From contig PTEX01000035.1 of NCBI GenBank assembly GCA_003342815.1, positions 558,001-622,000 on the forward strand: a DNA stretch of 64,000 nt, given 5' to 3'. The translations under genes were made by a program, and so were the position numbers. Every line of letters begins with the position of its first letter. Position 1 is the stretch's first letter. The notes under the pieces are model-generated. The model worked only from the letters and a program-made list of their open reading frames with translations, was not told the DNA's origin and searched no databases. This document shows, piece after piece, positions 40,466 through 56,007 of the stretch. The stretch is from Eudromia elegans. Taxonomy: Eukaryota; Chordata; Aves; Tinamiformes; Tinamidae.

Positions 40466-40552
40466 CTCTCTCTCCCTCTCTCTCTCTGTGTGTGTATATA
40501 TATATATATGTATATGTGTGTGCACACACACATATATTTAAATATATATATT
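40466..40552. repeat. Compound microsatellite CT/GT/AT with inverted repeat
   Basis: Consecutive blocks of (CT), (GT), (AT), (GT), (CA) and (AT) repeats. TATATGTGTGTG at 40511-40522 is the exact reverse complement of CACACACATATA at 40525-40536, leaving a 2-base loop. Alternating purine-pyrimidine sequence of this kind can form Z-DNA or a cruciform. It lies in RALA intron 3. Confidence 0.9.
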
Positions 40553-41264
40553 TTCTAATGCATTATAGCTAAGCCATTTCTACTCAAAGAGCTCACTTGG
40601 ACAAACTGCATTACAAATATTTAAACGCTCAGTTGCTGCAGGTCTGCTTTCTATTAACAAAATGACTTAATAAGACCATTGGCATTTCAGAGGACTTTGA
40701 AAAGTGGTAAACAAGTCTCCTGTGGGAGAATCAGCAGAGCAAAATTCCGTGGATTAAATGTCCACATTTTTCCTGTCCTTTGTTCTCAGAACTGTATCCC
40801 AAGTAATATTCCTCCAGGTTGCTCAAGAGCTGCAGTGGTATTTGTATTTTAAGAGTACTTTAAAGAGATAATGATTGCTTTTATAGACAGCAAAAAGAAC
40901 AGTGTCATTTTTCTGAGTAACATTGTAGCCCTAAAGCTTCCTGTGTTTCAGAGGCATTTTCAGATTTTGATTGTGGAGAGTTTTAATCTCTTGAGCAAAC
41001 AGATTTTTTTCCTTCCACCCTTTCTGTTTCAACACGCATATTGTCAAGGCTCACTCTTCCTTAAAGAGCAGGTCTTCCTTATTACTATCTTTGGAGGATC
41101 ACATCCTTTGAAGTTTTAACAGGATTTTAAACAACTTCAATAGGTCATTTTGCACCCTATAGCACTTATATTAAATAGTGTTCCAGGACAGAGAAGACTC
41201 AAATATTTGGTATAAGCCTTCAAACCACTTAAGCTCTCTCTCTAAACACATGCACACGTAAGTA

Positions 41265-41302
41265 TTTATATTTATGGGCGTATCTTTATATTTATGGGCG
41301 TA
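41265..41302. repeat. Two-copy 20-bp-period tandem repeat
   Basis: TTTATATTTATGGGCGTA occurs at 41265-41282 and again, identical, at 41285-41302. This is a small tandem duplication in RALA intron 3. Identity of both copies suggests a recent origin. Confidence 0.85.
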
Positions 41303-42673
41303 CAGACAGACAAATAAAAAACACTACAGGGGCAAAAACTCACTTCTGCTCTCCAGACCTCCTCCCTTAGGGGTCATATTAAAAATAATCTGATAGGTGG
41401 TGCTAATTAACTTGAGCCATGAAAGCATCCCTAAGAAGCTTTCTGTTGCAGTGAAATACGGCTCATTTCTTTTTGTATTTTTTCTTTATTTCAAAGGCCA
41501 ACTCCTTCCTTTTTTGTCACACTTTGAAAAGGCAAGGGTTTTTTTGTTTGTTTCTTTAGTCCCTAATTCTTTTCTTCTTCATAGCGGGACATGTTTTAAA
41601 TCAGTTTTGATCAAAAGATAAAAGCTAACACCTGTAATTTACTCATGCCTGTTTCATATTGCCTCCTAGCACTGTAAAGGTCTTAACTTGAAGTAAAGCT
41701 GAAAAGTATGTTAAAAACCAAAACCAAACAAGAGCCTGACATTGTTAAAATCTTCACTATAGTTAAAAAAAAAAAAGCCCCCCAAATTTTGTTTTTACCA
41801 TGCTCTTCTTAATAAGTTAAGCTCTCTCAGATTTTGATGGGAAGAGCTAACACTGTACAGAATCCATTTTTGTCTTGTAAATCCTCAATTTACATCAGAG
41901 AAAAAGAATTCACACCAAAGCAAGGCTGAAAGAACAGATTTAAAGTAGGCCTTTACACAAAACACACAGCTATTGCAGAATACTCCAAGATGTTACTCAT
42001 CTCTGTTGCTCATAAAACCATTTTTAAGAAGTGGAAAGGCCTGTGTGCTTATAATTTCAGAGTCTCACAGAACTCAATTCTGATACTCATCACAGCCAAA
42101 GACTTTGCAGACAGACACAACTAGGTGTGGCTCTTCTGCACATTTTTTAGGTGGAATATGCTTACACCATCTTTATAGCTATTAAGTATCCTAGCTAAAA
42201 CAGCTGGACATGCTAAAATTGCCTTATTTGCTTCAGGTGCTATTTCACAGGTGAAAGAAATTCAACACAATCCTTCTTCATATGAAGTGAAAACCTCTGG
42301 TGGAAATGCAGTATTGTATATACATTACACATAATCACAGAATCCATAAGCAATTTTTATTAGGTCTTGAACTTTGGGTAGCACTATGCCTACTGGCAAG
42401 CACTGCTTCCTTCACGGCAGTAGAAGTGCCAAGCACACTGATTTACCAAAGGCTGCTAAGTATCTGCTCCATGGCAAGAGCCTTTTTGGTATCTACAACA
42501 CAGAAGGACACCCAAACTGGTACACAGAGAGCGTGGTGATGCACCTGTTCAAAATTTCCTGCCACTCTTCTAAGAGCTGTTGTTGTCTCATACCACAGAA
42601 TGTTTAAAAGCAAACAGACAAATGACCTTTTTGTCCCACTACAATTCAAGTAACTACCTTACTTTGTAACTTA

Positions 42674-43955
<1,282 letters not shown>

Positions 43956-46900
43956 CTAGAAAAAAAAATACTGCTCCGTTAGTACGTTTTTTTTTGTTGC
44001 TTTGTTTTTTCCTTCCCCCCCACAAATGGACTCTCTAAAATAGATTCAGGTCAAATCCCTACAGATCTAAGGATTTACATTTCAGTTCTGCTATTTTCTG
44101 CTTTTCTATTCTGCTAGAAACCACTCAATTATCCTTTTTTATGGGGTGAGCAAGGAGAGCCTTGACCATTTGGAAAGGACATGGGTGGGTGTGCAACATC
44201 CTGTAGTGATTAGGGGAAGAGCTTTACATTTTGCTATGGAATGTTTTCTTTGCAAGGCACAGATTTTGTCAAGAATTCTTGTGAGTTTACTAAGCAACAT
44301 TTAAAGAAGAGAACCACAGTGAGTCAACATCATACAAGAAAACATGAGATATGACAGCTGCAGGGAAAGGCAAACAGACATTCGAGGGAATTTCCAGTTT
44401 AAACAGCAAGCACAGAGAGACAACAAAAACAGCGACAAGACTCAGTTAGCGTAGTTTTTCTGTGGAGAGAAAACCAGGCAAATGGGTCATTTAAATCCTA
44501 AAAATAATCTGGTTTCAGCAAATCAATCAACAAACCAAAAGAATAATCTAGTTCAGGCAGAGTGGAAAGATTCAGCTTGCCTTTTTAGCCTGCAAATGCT
44601 GTTAATTTGTACACTTGGAACAGACGTCTCTGTCCTGTTTGCCCAGAGGCAAATCTCTGCACCTCCATTACTTCAAAGGGCTCTGTGACTATTAATGCAC
44701 AAACAAGCTGATGTGTGTGTGCACTCATGGAAAAAAATAATCATGTTATTGTTTTAGCAGAGTTCCAACAATTTTCTTTCTGTTCTTTCCTTTCATCTCT
44801 ACCTACCCCACCAGTCATATTCCTGTATGTATTAGTCAGAACAAATTGGTATACGAATAGTTAGCACAGTTCTTTAAATATGGGAAAGTCACCATACAGA
44901 TACTCAAGGAAATAACACCTTCCTAAGATTTAATGCTAAACGAAGAACCCATATCCAAAAAGTGCAACAATTCAAAAATTAGAGGCTTCAAAACACAGGA
45001 GATGCTTATATTAGCAACTAAAAATGAAACACAACTTAAATGCTGGTAATTAGAAAGCTCACCAACCCCACACTCAGACGACAACATTGTTCAGTTATAT
45101 ATAGAAGTATCAAGCAACGCAGTGCAGGAGACTATTACCTTTGCCCAGCATGTCCTTATTTGACAACCTCATACTACAATTACATCCCTTAACATAACAA
45201 ATCATCCACCATGCGCAGTTCAAACAATCTGAATGTGAAACATGACAAATCTTTAGACTTCATGGTAAAGTTTGCCATCAAATTTTGTTAGCAGCTGAGA
45301 CTGTGTAAAAGCAGGTCAACTCAAGCTTCATCAGTGCTTAAGCCAGTCCTTCCTGGGAGTAGGAAGCTATCTGTGCGAACAGCTTTCTCTGGATCCTGTC
45401 AGGAACACTACTCATGAAGCCGTCAAGGAATTTGGAAAACGCAATTGAAAATTAAGTGGCTTAAATTGATTTTCCCAGAAAGCTATCTGAGTGAACCAAG
45501 AACAAGCAAGTGCTAATTCTAGGCACGTAGCAGAGAAAGAGCACTAACTAGAGCTAAAAACTCTTGAAAACTTTAAAAAGAAGACAGATAAGTAGCATAA
45601 GCACAAGCAAGACTTACTTTTGACTACTGGGGCCTAAATGAACATTGCTTTCTTTTCACTCAAGAGGGAGTAGAAGCACATGGAAATTGCTCCGAACTCT
45701 ACTTGGAGCTACTCCACATTGTCTCGGTCTTCACATTTCTCTCTCAAAAGGGAAAATAGACTGCGAACATTAGCCTACTGCTTTTTAATATGTATTTAAG
45801 GCAGGTAACATAAGCAACTGTTTCTCTGAACTCCAGTTCTCAACTTGCAACAGCTCTGTTTGACAAGTTTGGGTTACAATGCACCAGCACACTTGCATAT
45901 GCCTCATACTAACCTTACTAAGCAGAAAACCAAAATACTCAAAATACAAAATAAACAATTGTGAATTAACCTAAAACCTTTTGAGATTAGCCAACATTAA
46001 AATTCCACTTTTATCAGAAGCTCCAGTTCAGCTAGGAGAACCCCTGTGCAAGAAAGTAGCTTGAGAAACTGCTGCTTTCTGTACTCTCTGCAACAGGCAA
46101 CACTTTTGCTTGTGAAGGGCTGTAACAACCATGTCCAAGCAGAAAGATCCTTATAAATACACAGGTTAGTGCAGGTGCTCCCTTTCACTGTATATTCTCT
46201 AACCAGAAACAATGTCTGGAAACTAAGCATTTTCAGAAGCCTGGATCACGTCTTTGCAAGGAACCACAAGAGACTCAGCCAAAGAAAGAAACCTGGAATT
46301 AAAAAAAACTCGTCCAACCAGTCCAAGCGGCACCATGAGTCACCCAGTCATCAATAACTGTCAGTGAACAACTTTGCAGCAAGATATTGAAGATAGCAAA
46401 ACTTCAACCTACCACATACTTCACATCTAAAAGATAAGCTTGTCATAAATACTGTCATTTTGTAAAAGGATGAGGCTCAGTGAGGTCAGTTTGCTCTTAA
46501 GTGCTTCATGATCCAGAAAAGAGATATTATGCTGGCAAAATTTAGGCCGGCTGAATACAAGACAATGTGATAACAGAAATAGACTACAAACCAAGCAAGT
46601 CAGTGCGATCTGGTGCAAGCAATGTTCCTTCCAGAGAAGCTGCTTCGAAGCAAGTGTCCCACCAGAGACAGAAGAGAGACCTTGAAAGAAAGAAAGTTTA
46701 AACTACTGTTACATGCTCCCGCCTGCTTTAAAAGCTTAAAAGTCTGTTTTTAAAAGAGAAGTGGAACACGGGCTCAAATTTTGATCGTAAGCTATAGGAC
46801 ATGACATTTCATACGGAGTAACTTTTTCTGCCTTTAAAATTGAAGTAGCTTGACTTGCTTTCAAAAGTGCTCACAAAAAGCATGAATTATGGTCATTTCC

Positions 46901-49370
46901 ACAGCTTCTTTACCTGTCCTATGTTATAGTTATGACAAAATGGACAGGCAAGAACTCTGTTATACATAGCCCAAAGAATACTTTCACACTTATTTATTTA
47001 TTTTAATCTTTGCAGTGCAGTACTGATTTGTGGTTGGAAGCTGAACAGGAACTCTTCCTACAATAGCTGTATGCCACCCCACAGCACAAGGCCAACGGGG
47101 TGGTGCCAACAACTGCATTAGCCTTTTATGCAGGTTGGCTTTCACCACACCCACCTGCGATCCCCACCCCAACAATAAAGCTGACAGGCACAAAAGCTTA
47201 TTTTTAAACAACTCTTTGTGTAGTCCAAACAGTGAAGTGGGGAAGGATGTGAAAGCCAAACTTGGTTCACCTTGCACGTCATCCTTCCATGCGGAAGAGC
47301 AAGGGACCATCAAACCTGCCCATCATGGAACTCCCAGAGCAAATAAGGCCACAAACAAATGAATCTGAGCAGCTGCTGAGCCAGAGGAAGCAGCTCACAT
47401 CAAAGTTGCTGCAGCTGCTCAGGACCTGCTCACAGATACCACCCCCACAGTGCTGAGCTTGACTTAGTGGCAGGTCTCCAGCTGGAACCAGCATCATTTC
47501 TATAGAGCCACGATGAGAAGTGATTAGATTAAGTCAGGAGAAATAGAGGAAAAGCAATTATAATTCATGTTAGCATCAGCAACGGCACCCTGTCCAACAG
47601 TGTGGTAATCTGGTCCAGAGAAAAAAGAGAAGGCAGGAAAGTGCCTTTTAAGATCATTTTATGTTGTACTAGGAACTTGTAGCTAGAAGTGTAAAATCGC
47701 TGCCTACTGAGTGACTAGCTTCTACGTGCTATATTAGCAATAGTATCTTTTCCAGAGAAATACAAGAACTACAATGCAAGAAATACAATGTAATTTCCAT
47801 TCCTCAACGTCTTGAAATGGTCATCCACATCCACAGAGGCAGCTATGCCCAACATGTGCACGAAAAGAGGTTTGCATCTGTAAGGACAATATTTTCAGGA
47901 AAGGTATCTTTGCAAATACATGATATAGAAGGAGGAATTGAAGTAGGACTCTTATTTCCCTACTACATTAGCCTTCTATTTTGTCCTCCCATCTACTTCT
48001 TCAGCCTACCAAATTGAGACACCCAAAATACACGTGTATATTTTCATATAAGGTGAGAAAGCCTTATATTTTTTTCTACACCTCATTCATCTTGCTCATC
48101 TGGCCAAATTAGGTAGAATTCTCCTAATAAAGCCTCTGAACAGGTCCTGTTTCTCAGATCTGATTTGGAAATTACTTGTTCTTACAGAATAAACTCTTCT
48201 AAAACAGTGGGTTGAATCATGCTTTGTTACAGGTTTGTGCTATTTATTCATTACATCCCCCTGCAATACACTTGGTGCACATTTATACTCATATCAAGCC
48301 AAAGAGAGCTGAGGAGCTCACACTGTTTCCTTTCCTTTGCGAGGAGCACTCGTACAAATTTGTCTCCCTTTACCGAATGGCTGATGTTCATAAAACGTTT
48401 GGGAACGGCCATATACCCAGTACATCTATCCCTTTCTGTACCTCGCAGTGCATCCAAAACCGGCAGCAGCAAAAAAAATTCAAAGGAGAACAGAGTGTGT
48501 CACCAGAACAGTTCATGTTCTTGGGAATTTGGGCCAGAAGAGGCTGAGAAGCTGCTCTGTGCCCTTTGACTGTGCAGAGCCTCGCAAACGGAAGGTCGGG
48601 GAGAGCAGCCCAGGGGAGGAGAAGCTCCACACTGCAAGAGCGCATCCGTAGAGGCTCGACAGGTGACTCTGCTGCACAATGTGCAGGGCTCAGCGCTGGC
48701 TCTGTGGCAATGTAGGTGTCCCTAGCAGCACAATGTGGGCCTCTTGCAGGGGCTCGCCAAAGAGGACTAGTCAAACGTGCCTTTATGCTTAAAGCCAGGT
48801 GGTACAGGTAGGATAACAGATAATAATAATTCTAGTTACTAAGTCGGGATAGCAGTGCCTTTCTTCAGTTGCAAAACAGTTTCTCATGCTGGCATTCTTA
48901 CAGCCTTCATAAAACTAAGACATTGAAGTTGAACCCTGGTGTTTCGTTTCCTTCCCTTTACCAGAAGATTACATAAAGATTTGCATGACTGTCATATTAA
49001 CCTCATTACCCACTCACTTCTATGAAGGACAACTTTCTTCCCTGAGGACTGTTTCTATGAAGAGCATCAATTAGTGCATCGTGCTTCACAGCACCGGCTT
49101 TTACCTGGAAATCACATCGGTGAGAGTAAGTTTGATAAATTCAGAGGGATACAAATGACTCATCTGAAATGTATGTGCTAACTGTGCAAAATTAGGAACA
49201 ACACACAGTACAGTTTGACCCAAATATTTCCAGAAAGGCAAAATGTTACATCTGCACCACCACGTGATATAGAAAAATTAGTAATAGCTAACAATCTCAC
49301 AAACAGTAACAGTTAACCATATTTTTTTATTACGGAAACTAGCATTTGCATTATTCTCCTTTTGTTTAGC

Positions 49371-49430
49371 ATAATCACAAAATCACTGAGGTTGGAAGGG
49401 AGGTCAAGGGATAATCTCCCAAGTCCACAA
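49371..49430 (-). mobile_element. Short CR1 3'-end remnant
   Basis: AATCACAAAATCACTGAGG followed by TTGGAAGGGAGGTCAAGGGA and AAGTCCACAAATG is a degraded CR1 3' end read from the opposite strand (compare AATCACAGAATC and GGTTGGAAGGGACCTC). It is sense to RALA, lies in intron 1, and is too short and diverged for subfamily assignment. Confidence 0.8.
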
Positions 49431-51810
49431 ATGTTCACTACATTTTTTCATCTTATTCTGAATACCTATGGTACTTTTTTGAGAGTAACTCCATTTTCTA
49501 AAGTGAGTGTGAACAGTCTCCAAAGTTTCTTAGCTCCTGCAAAGCAATTCACAGTACTGTTTTGCTTATCGGCCTATGAATTTCAAGTTCAGCACTCTTA
49601 GGGAAAGTGCAGAAGAGAAAAAAATATATATTAAAAAGTGGGTCAATACATTTCAGGTCCCCAGAGCCCATCAAGCAACATAGCCTTATCTATTATTAAA
49701 ACATCACAATTTCACCCAGTTACTTCATTTTTTATCGAGTCTAGAAGTTTGGCTAAAGGGAGGACAGCGGTGCTGGAGAATATATAGGTAGAAAACAATC
49801 AGCCTGGAGTAGCTCACTGCATGCGGAAGATCAGGAAGATACCTCAGGAATGACTCAGATCTGCCTGCAACAAAAATGTTCCTGGAAAAGGAGGGAGACA
49901 ACATGAGGCCAGCAAGCCCAGCGTGTCACCCCTCCTAACAGCTGCTTCCAATTACAATAGTCAAACCAGATCAGCAGAAACATCCATGACCCAGAAATAG
50001 ATGGGATACATGAGGACATAGGATGGGATACACAATGCCAGCTGTTTTAAGAACTGGAGAGTAAGGAAGCTTTTTAGGTTAGATCAGCATTATTTTAATA
50101 AGTGACATTCCATGTCTCAAATTTGACTTGTGCTTTTATTGGAATAAAAAAGCCATAATTGTGATAAAACAATACTGATTTTAATTTAATGTAAAGCAAA
50201 TACTTGAAAATAAAATTAAATAGTAGCCTCAAGAAAGAAGAAATCAAATGCAAGTTTTTAGGTAAACTATCCTGGAACTTATCAATCTCTTTTGGCAAAG
50301 AAACAGGCTTTCTGCACCTCATCATCGGAACACGTCAGAGACAATTTTACAGTATGGATTTTCCTTTCTCCCAAAAATAAACCATTGATGTGAACCTGTT
50401 TGACTGCGAACCCGGATTACAGCTTCCCATGACTCTAGCAACCAGTTATCAAGTCACAGTCAACGTCCAAGCGGAACTCCTTCTGAAACCTCCAAAGGGG
50501 ATCAGTATTTCCCATATGGCAAGATGAATCTCCTAGAGGTGACTACTCATTTGCTACAACAAGGCACAGGCAGAGTTCAAACGACTTGAGTTCAACTCTA
50601 CTGCAGCAGCAAATCTCTTCACACAGCAAAACTCTTAATTCCTGGCTTCTCCCTATGGGCAAGGCTGCAGTTTGATACACAGACACTGAAACAGGAGCCA
50701 ACCAGGGCGCTCTTACATATCTAAAGTGACATCCTTCCTACAAGTTATAACACGCTGCTATAAAGAGCAGTGGTCACCACATTCCAGCAGCTCTATCGCT
50801 CTTAAAACCACATTACAAGAATAAGATCCCGCCAAGCAAGTCGCTAAACAAACAGGAGACAAGTTTGCAAACTTCCTGCAGCTTTCCCAAGGTTCAATCC
50901 AGCCTTACTACCAGTTTCTTGAGTTAGCCAAGAACTAAGCAGCAGCTTCTTCAGCAAAAATAAGTAGGTATTCCATATGTTTTAAGGTACCAGTTTGTTA
51001 CTAAAAAGTCTCTTTTGCAGGACTTCTGAGCAGACACTTGAAAGAAGTTTCTCAACCCCACATGGAATGGCACAAAAATTTGACAAACTGAGCAGCAGAT
51101 ACAATCCTGGACAAAAACAAGGTCTTAAATTTAAAATCTTGCAGTGTTTTGGAAAGAAAATGAACAAATTACACCATTGTCCCAAGGAAGAGCTGACAAA
51201 ATGTATGACAGTCAAGCCTGTGTGCTTGCAAGGCTGATATAAACTGAGCCCTTCACTGCCCAATACCCTCCATGCCCTTCTTTCAGCAGCACTGGCACCT
51301 GCAGCAGCTAGGTGTAAAATCAGTCCAAAAATTGCTCTGGCTAAAAATTCACCTGTAGCAGTTTCTCGGCAGATCAGCTACCTAAACAAATTTGCTGGCA
51401 CAAAAAGCCCAGAAAAACACATGGCTGTGCATGGAGAAAGCAGGACTGCTGCAGCTCCAGCATAAGTGCTGTATAAACCCAAAGCAAATGTGAGACTACC
51501 TCCTTTCAGTTCAACTATAACTCAGCACTGCTGAATAAGTTATATGATGGTTATTATGGAATATTCAGAAGACATCTATATACCTGCAATGCCTTATCTG
51601 CACTGATCTGTATAAATAAGCAGGAAAAGCAGCAGACTGGAGCACAGTCTTGGTGTTAACTTTGATATTACGTTTATTGTCATTGTTCAAGTGACTGAAG
51701 CAATGCCATGAAGCAGTTTTTATAAAGTACACATTTACATGGGAATCAAGAGCACTGTCTCTGCTTCAAGCCCTTTACACGTGTGGTACCCTCGACCACT
51801 GCACAATTAG

Positions 51811-51822
51811 CCACCAGGGAGC
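51811..51822 (+). promoter_or_regulatory. Weak CTCF-like motif
   Basis: CCACCAGGGAGC matches the CTCF core CCASYAGRKGGC except for A in the GGC block. It lies in RALA intron 1. One mismatch at a conserved position makes it a weak candidate. Confidence 0.2.
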
Positions 51823-54800
51823 TAGGCTTTTCGGTACCAAGCTAAAGAATTGCTTTAACACAAAGTGTCTGTTGTGTCTTCTCTGCGAATATGGCCACAC
51901 AGAGAATGCACAATTTTGTATTGATCAAACACTATGTACCAGGAGGACAGAATCAGCAACAACAGCAGGCGTGGTAGAAGAAAGACCAACTTTTTACCTA
52001 GTCTAAGTTACAGACTCGAGAAACTTACAGGTTCATCTAGGAAGGAGTCAGAGGCAAGTAAGGCAACAGATACTGTGGTACTGCAAGGGATTTTCTACTA
52101 TAAGCAGAACCAAGGATGAACAGCAGGCTGAAACAGAAGAGGGGGACGTCTGTAAAGAGGCTCCCATACTAAATATCCTCTGTTAAACCTCTTGAAGAAA
52201 TTCAAGTTACACTCATGGAAGATACTACATAAAACAACTACTAATAGTGAGCTACATTTACCATTTGGGTAAAATCAGATATTTAAAAAATAAAAGTGAC
52301 AATAGCCTGCAAGGATGAATTTTAGTAAAACAAAATCACCATCTCAGAGGCGCAAGTTAGTGCCACTAAACTAAAGAAGAGGGACGCACTTTAAAGTTGT
52401 GTGCCATACTTACTTGGCATAGCTGTTTTGAGCCTGCATTTCAAGTGCAGGGAAGCACGCTAGGAAGATAAGATTTCCAATTGTGACAACTCCCACCTCA
52501 CTCCCACTTCCCTGGAGTTGCTGCTGTTTCCAGCTATTCTGGAAAGCACCAGAAATGGAATTCCGTGGAAGGCACTGCTCCATGACTTGCAGCATGAGCC
52601 TTAACACTTCACCTTTAAAAGCAGTTCAAAAGCTCCACTTCCAAGAAGTTGCTCTGAGCATATTCGCTGTTTTGAAAGCAGCTTTTTTTCCTCTTTTTCT
52701 TTCTTTTTCTTTTTTTTGGTCAACCATCTTTCAAAAGAAATCTCAGCCACACCACTGTGCCCTTTCTGCCCCAGTAGACCTAGAACTACTTCAACATTAA
52801 CTAAACAAAAGTAAGGAAGATTTAAAATGAGTGTATCAGCGTGTCTTGACAGAGCAGTCTTTAAAGTTTGAAGGCAACTTTGAAAAGACATACTGGAAAA
52901 AAATCTAAGTTTGCCAGAAACATGTGCATAAATCTGTCTTTTTTTTTTTTTTTCCCTTGAACACAAATACCCCATTTATTGTCAACAACCTTGTACTCTT
53001 TACTTAAAAGTTCAGTAAATCATATGTGCGTTTTCTAGGGGAAAAAAGCGAGCATTCATAGATTAATTTTAAGGCCAGAAAGGAGAAAAATCCATGCTCT
53101 ACAAACTGTGCAACTCCTACTGAAGTGTTTTGCTGCTCTACAGATAGGGCAGTTAACTTGCTACTGAGAAAACCAACAGCATCTGCAAAATCTCCAAACC
53201 TCCACTTGAGTTTTCATCAGCTGCACTAACACTATCAAGTAGCCTATGGTATTGAAAACCATCCATGTATTTTAGTGGTTAGAAGCAGTCTGCTTTTGCT
53301 GTATACATATCTCGCTTTGCTGTGAGACAAGTTCTGATGCTGATCGCTTAGAGAATTTATCCTGCTCAAAACAACTCATTTTGCCTCATTAGACAGTCCT
53401 ATAGTATTACAGGAGGAGTTGAGGGGGGAAAAAAAATCACATGGACACCCTGAAATTCCTTCACAGCATTAGTACAGGCAGTATGAACACAGGAGCCTTG
53501 TTCAAATAACACTCCTAGGAAATTCTTGACATAGAAAGAGTTTAAGCTTTCAGATAAAGGGTTTTTGAGGCAGGCATTGCCTCCCTGTGCATGTTCAGAG
53601 TCCAGCTGAAGTTTCAACAGCAGCAGAGTAACAATACCAAATACACGGTCCTTCACGTTTTGCTGACTGGCTTCTGGCCACTAAGGATGCAGGGACAAGC
53701 TCTCCAGCAAGTGCCAGAACCCAGGCCTAGCCATAGATAGCAGACACTGAGAAGAAGGCACTACCAAATACTCCATCTCCTCTTCACAAATACAAGCAAG
53801 GGCTCTCTCACCACAATAGGCCAGCAAAATGGGACCAATAAAACAGGAGTATGCTAGGTTTTGTATTTCATAAAATTCCTTTTATTCTCCAGTGGAATTA
53901 TCCAGCTAGAGCAAATAAACTTCATTAGTGAGATCTGACTTGGCAAATTAAGGGTTTTTTTCAATAATTTTATATCATCTGTTTTACCATCCAACTACAA
54001 ATTGTAAGTACTCTTTGGTAGCATCATCACAAAAGAGGTCCTTTTGCAGTCATATTTTGTTCTGGTGAATTCTCCCTTTCAGAATTCTGGTGAATTTCTC
54101 TCTGCATACTACACAGTACAGTTTGCTCCTCCTGAAATCCTATTGATTTTTCTCTTTTATTCATGGGAAGAAGATTTCATTATGGGTGACTCACTGAATG
54201 AGTCTGGTCTGCAAATACACCAGGACCTGCAACTGACCTTCTGAGTGGGTGATTCAAGGACACAGGTTAACTCCACAGAGCAGGAGTAAATGACAGTAAC
54301 ATAACCTTGGGGAAACTGGAACATTGCTCAGCCTCATCCCTCCCAACTTTTAGAGGTTGTTCATTTCAAGACTACTCTATCTGTCAGTGGAAAATTCAGA
54401 ACAGTCAATCTAGTAAACTTGAAAGGCTCAATCATGCAATTAATTGCCTTTTAGTTCAATGTATGGTAATTGATGGAGTTTAATGGCCACTTCACATACT
54501 ATGGGCATAAAATTGCAATCACTAAAAATCAACAGTATCCACAGTCTTAGAACCAAATTTTTAATATTCACCAACTTTCATATTCAGGGGAAGAGCAAAA
54601 TGTTTTTCATCTTGTCCTGCTTAAAAGAATGAGGAATAGACTTACTCTAGGGCCACCAAAGTAATTTCCAAGTTGAGTGTTCTCAGAACACACAGAAATA
54701 GTTTGAAGAGTTTGCTTTTTGCTCTCACTCACTCAAATTCTTATGTCAGAAAATTGCAGAATTGCTAAATGATATAAAATAATAAAAATCTGCAAGTTCT

Positions 54801-55326
54801 AAGTGTTAACAGAACAAGCTATTTAAAAATATTCTTTACAATTAAAGCAACCTACGCAATCACGTGTTAATTTCTGAACCCAGAAGCAAATAGGATTTTC
54901 CTCTTATACCACCTGGGCAATCCACAGAAGCAGCTACCAAAGCTTTTCAGATAAGTAACAGAAAAATTAGTTAGTTAATTATCCTCTGAATGAAAAGGAT
55001 CTTAGATAAGCCACTAGTGAGGCTAGCACACTATTGCACATCACCAGATGGGCCTGAAACCCTATCAATATAGATGCTTTTTTGTTTTCAGACACACATA
55101 ATGCAACACGAGAGCCACAACAGCATTTCAACATTTCACATCCAACTCTTTTAAAGGTCAGCCCCTCCAAGGAAGAACTACTATAGGTGTCCGTCTTTGG
55201 TGAAATTTGGTATATTCATCAACATTTTAAATGGATTTAATCCTACCCAGGTTGTAACACTAAGCACTAGCAAGTGTGAGCTATATTCCTTTCTGAACTC
55301 AAGAACTTTTTAATTCCATTAAGAAG

Positions 55327-55356
55327 TGTGTGTGACCTCACTGTGTGTGACCTCAC
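55327..55356. repeat. Perfect 15-bp tandem duplication
   Basis: TGTGTGTGACCTCAC occurs twice head to tail at 55327-55341 and 55342-55356. TGACCT is a nuclear-receptor half-site on the reverse strand, so the duplication sets two half-sites 15 bp apart, which may be coincidence. Confidence 0.85.
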
Positions 55357-55876
55357 CCCCTTTTGATGTTGTATGGCATAATATGGGGATGTCCTCTGGT
55401 CTACAAAATCTTCACTACTGCTAGGCTTACAAAACTATTTTATTTCTAGCTTATCATTTGCACATTTTCAATTCAGCAGCAGTATTTCTAATATTGCCAG
55501 TTTTGCACAGAACCAGAAGCTAATTTTATAGTTTCTCCCATCCCTTTAGGGCTACTTTCTTTTCTCTTTCCTTCTTTAATAAATATATATGCTGAACTTC
55601 TACACAAAATCTGGAAAAGTTAGTTTTGTTGAAGCATTTTTATTGTTCTCTAATAATGATCAGTAGGAAAGATCTCTGTCTGCTGAGAAACAGAAATGAT
55701 AAAAAAGTCAAACCATTGACAAAAAGTAACTCTGCTAGCCAGCCTGAGTTAGTTATGACCATCAGTGCTGTGCTGTATTGCTTATATTTAACACAAAAAT
55801 CTTGTATTTGGCTGCAAATTCTTTCTGCTTTGGTTCCTCCTTGAAGGATTAGGGTTTTTTTCTGCACACAAAAAAA

Positions 55877-55900
55877 GTCTTAACTAAAGTCTTAACTAAA
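55877..55900. repeat. Perfect 12-bp tandem duplication
   Basis: GTCTTAACTAAA is repeated directly at 55877-55888 and 55889-55900 in RALA intron 1. This is a small local duplication with no recognised function. Confidence 0.85.
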
Positions 55901-55968
55901 ATTGCGGTGAAATCTGACAAAATTCAATTACATTGTGCGTATGTGTGTGGTATGTGACTATGTGTGAG

Positions 55969-55970
<2 letters not shown>

Positions 55971-56006
<36 letters not shown>
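55971..56006. repeat. (GT)18 dinucleotide microsatellite
   Basis: An uninterrupted run of 18 GT units, preceded by an imperfect GT-rich leader from about 55935. It is likely length-polymorphic and lies in RALA intron 1. Confidence 0.95.
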
Positions 56007-56007
<1 letters not shown>

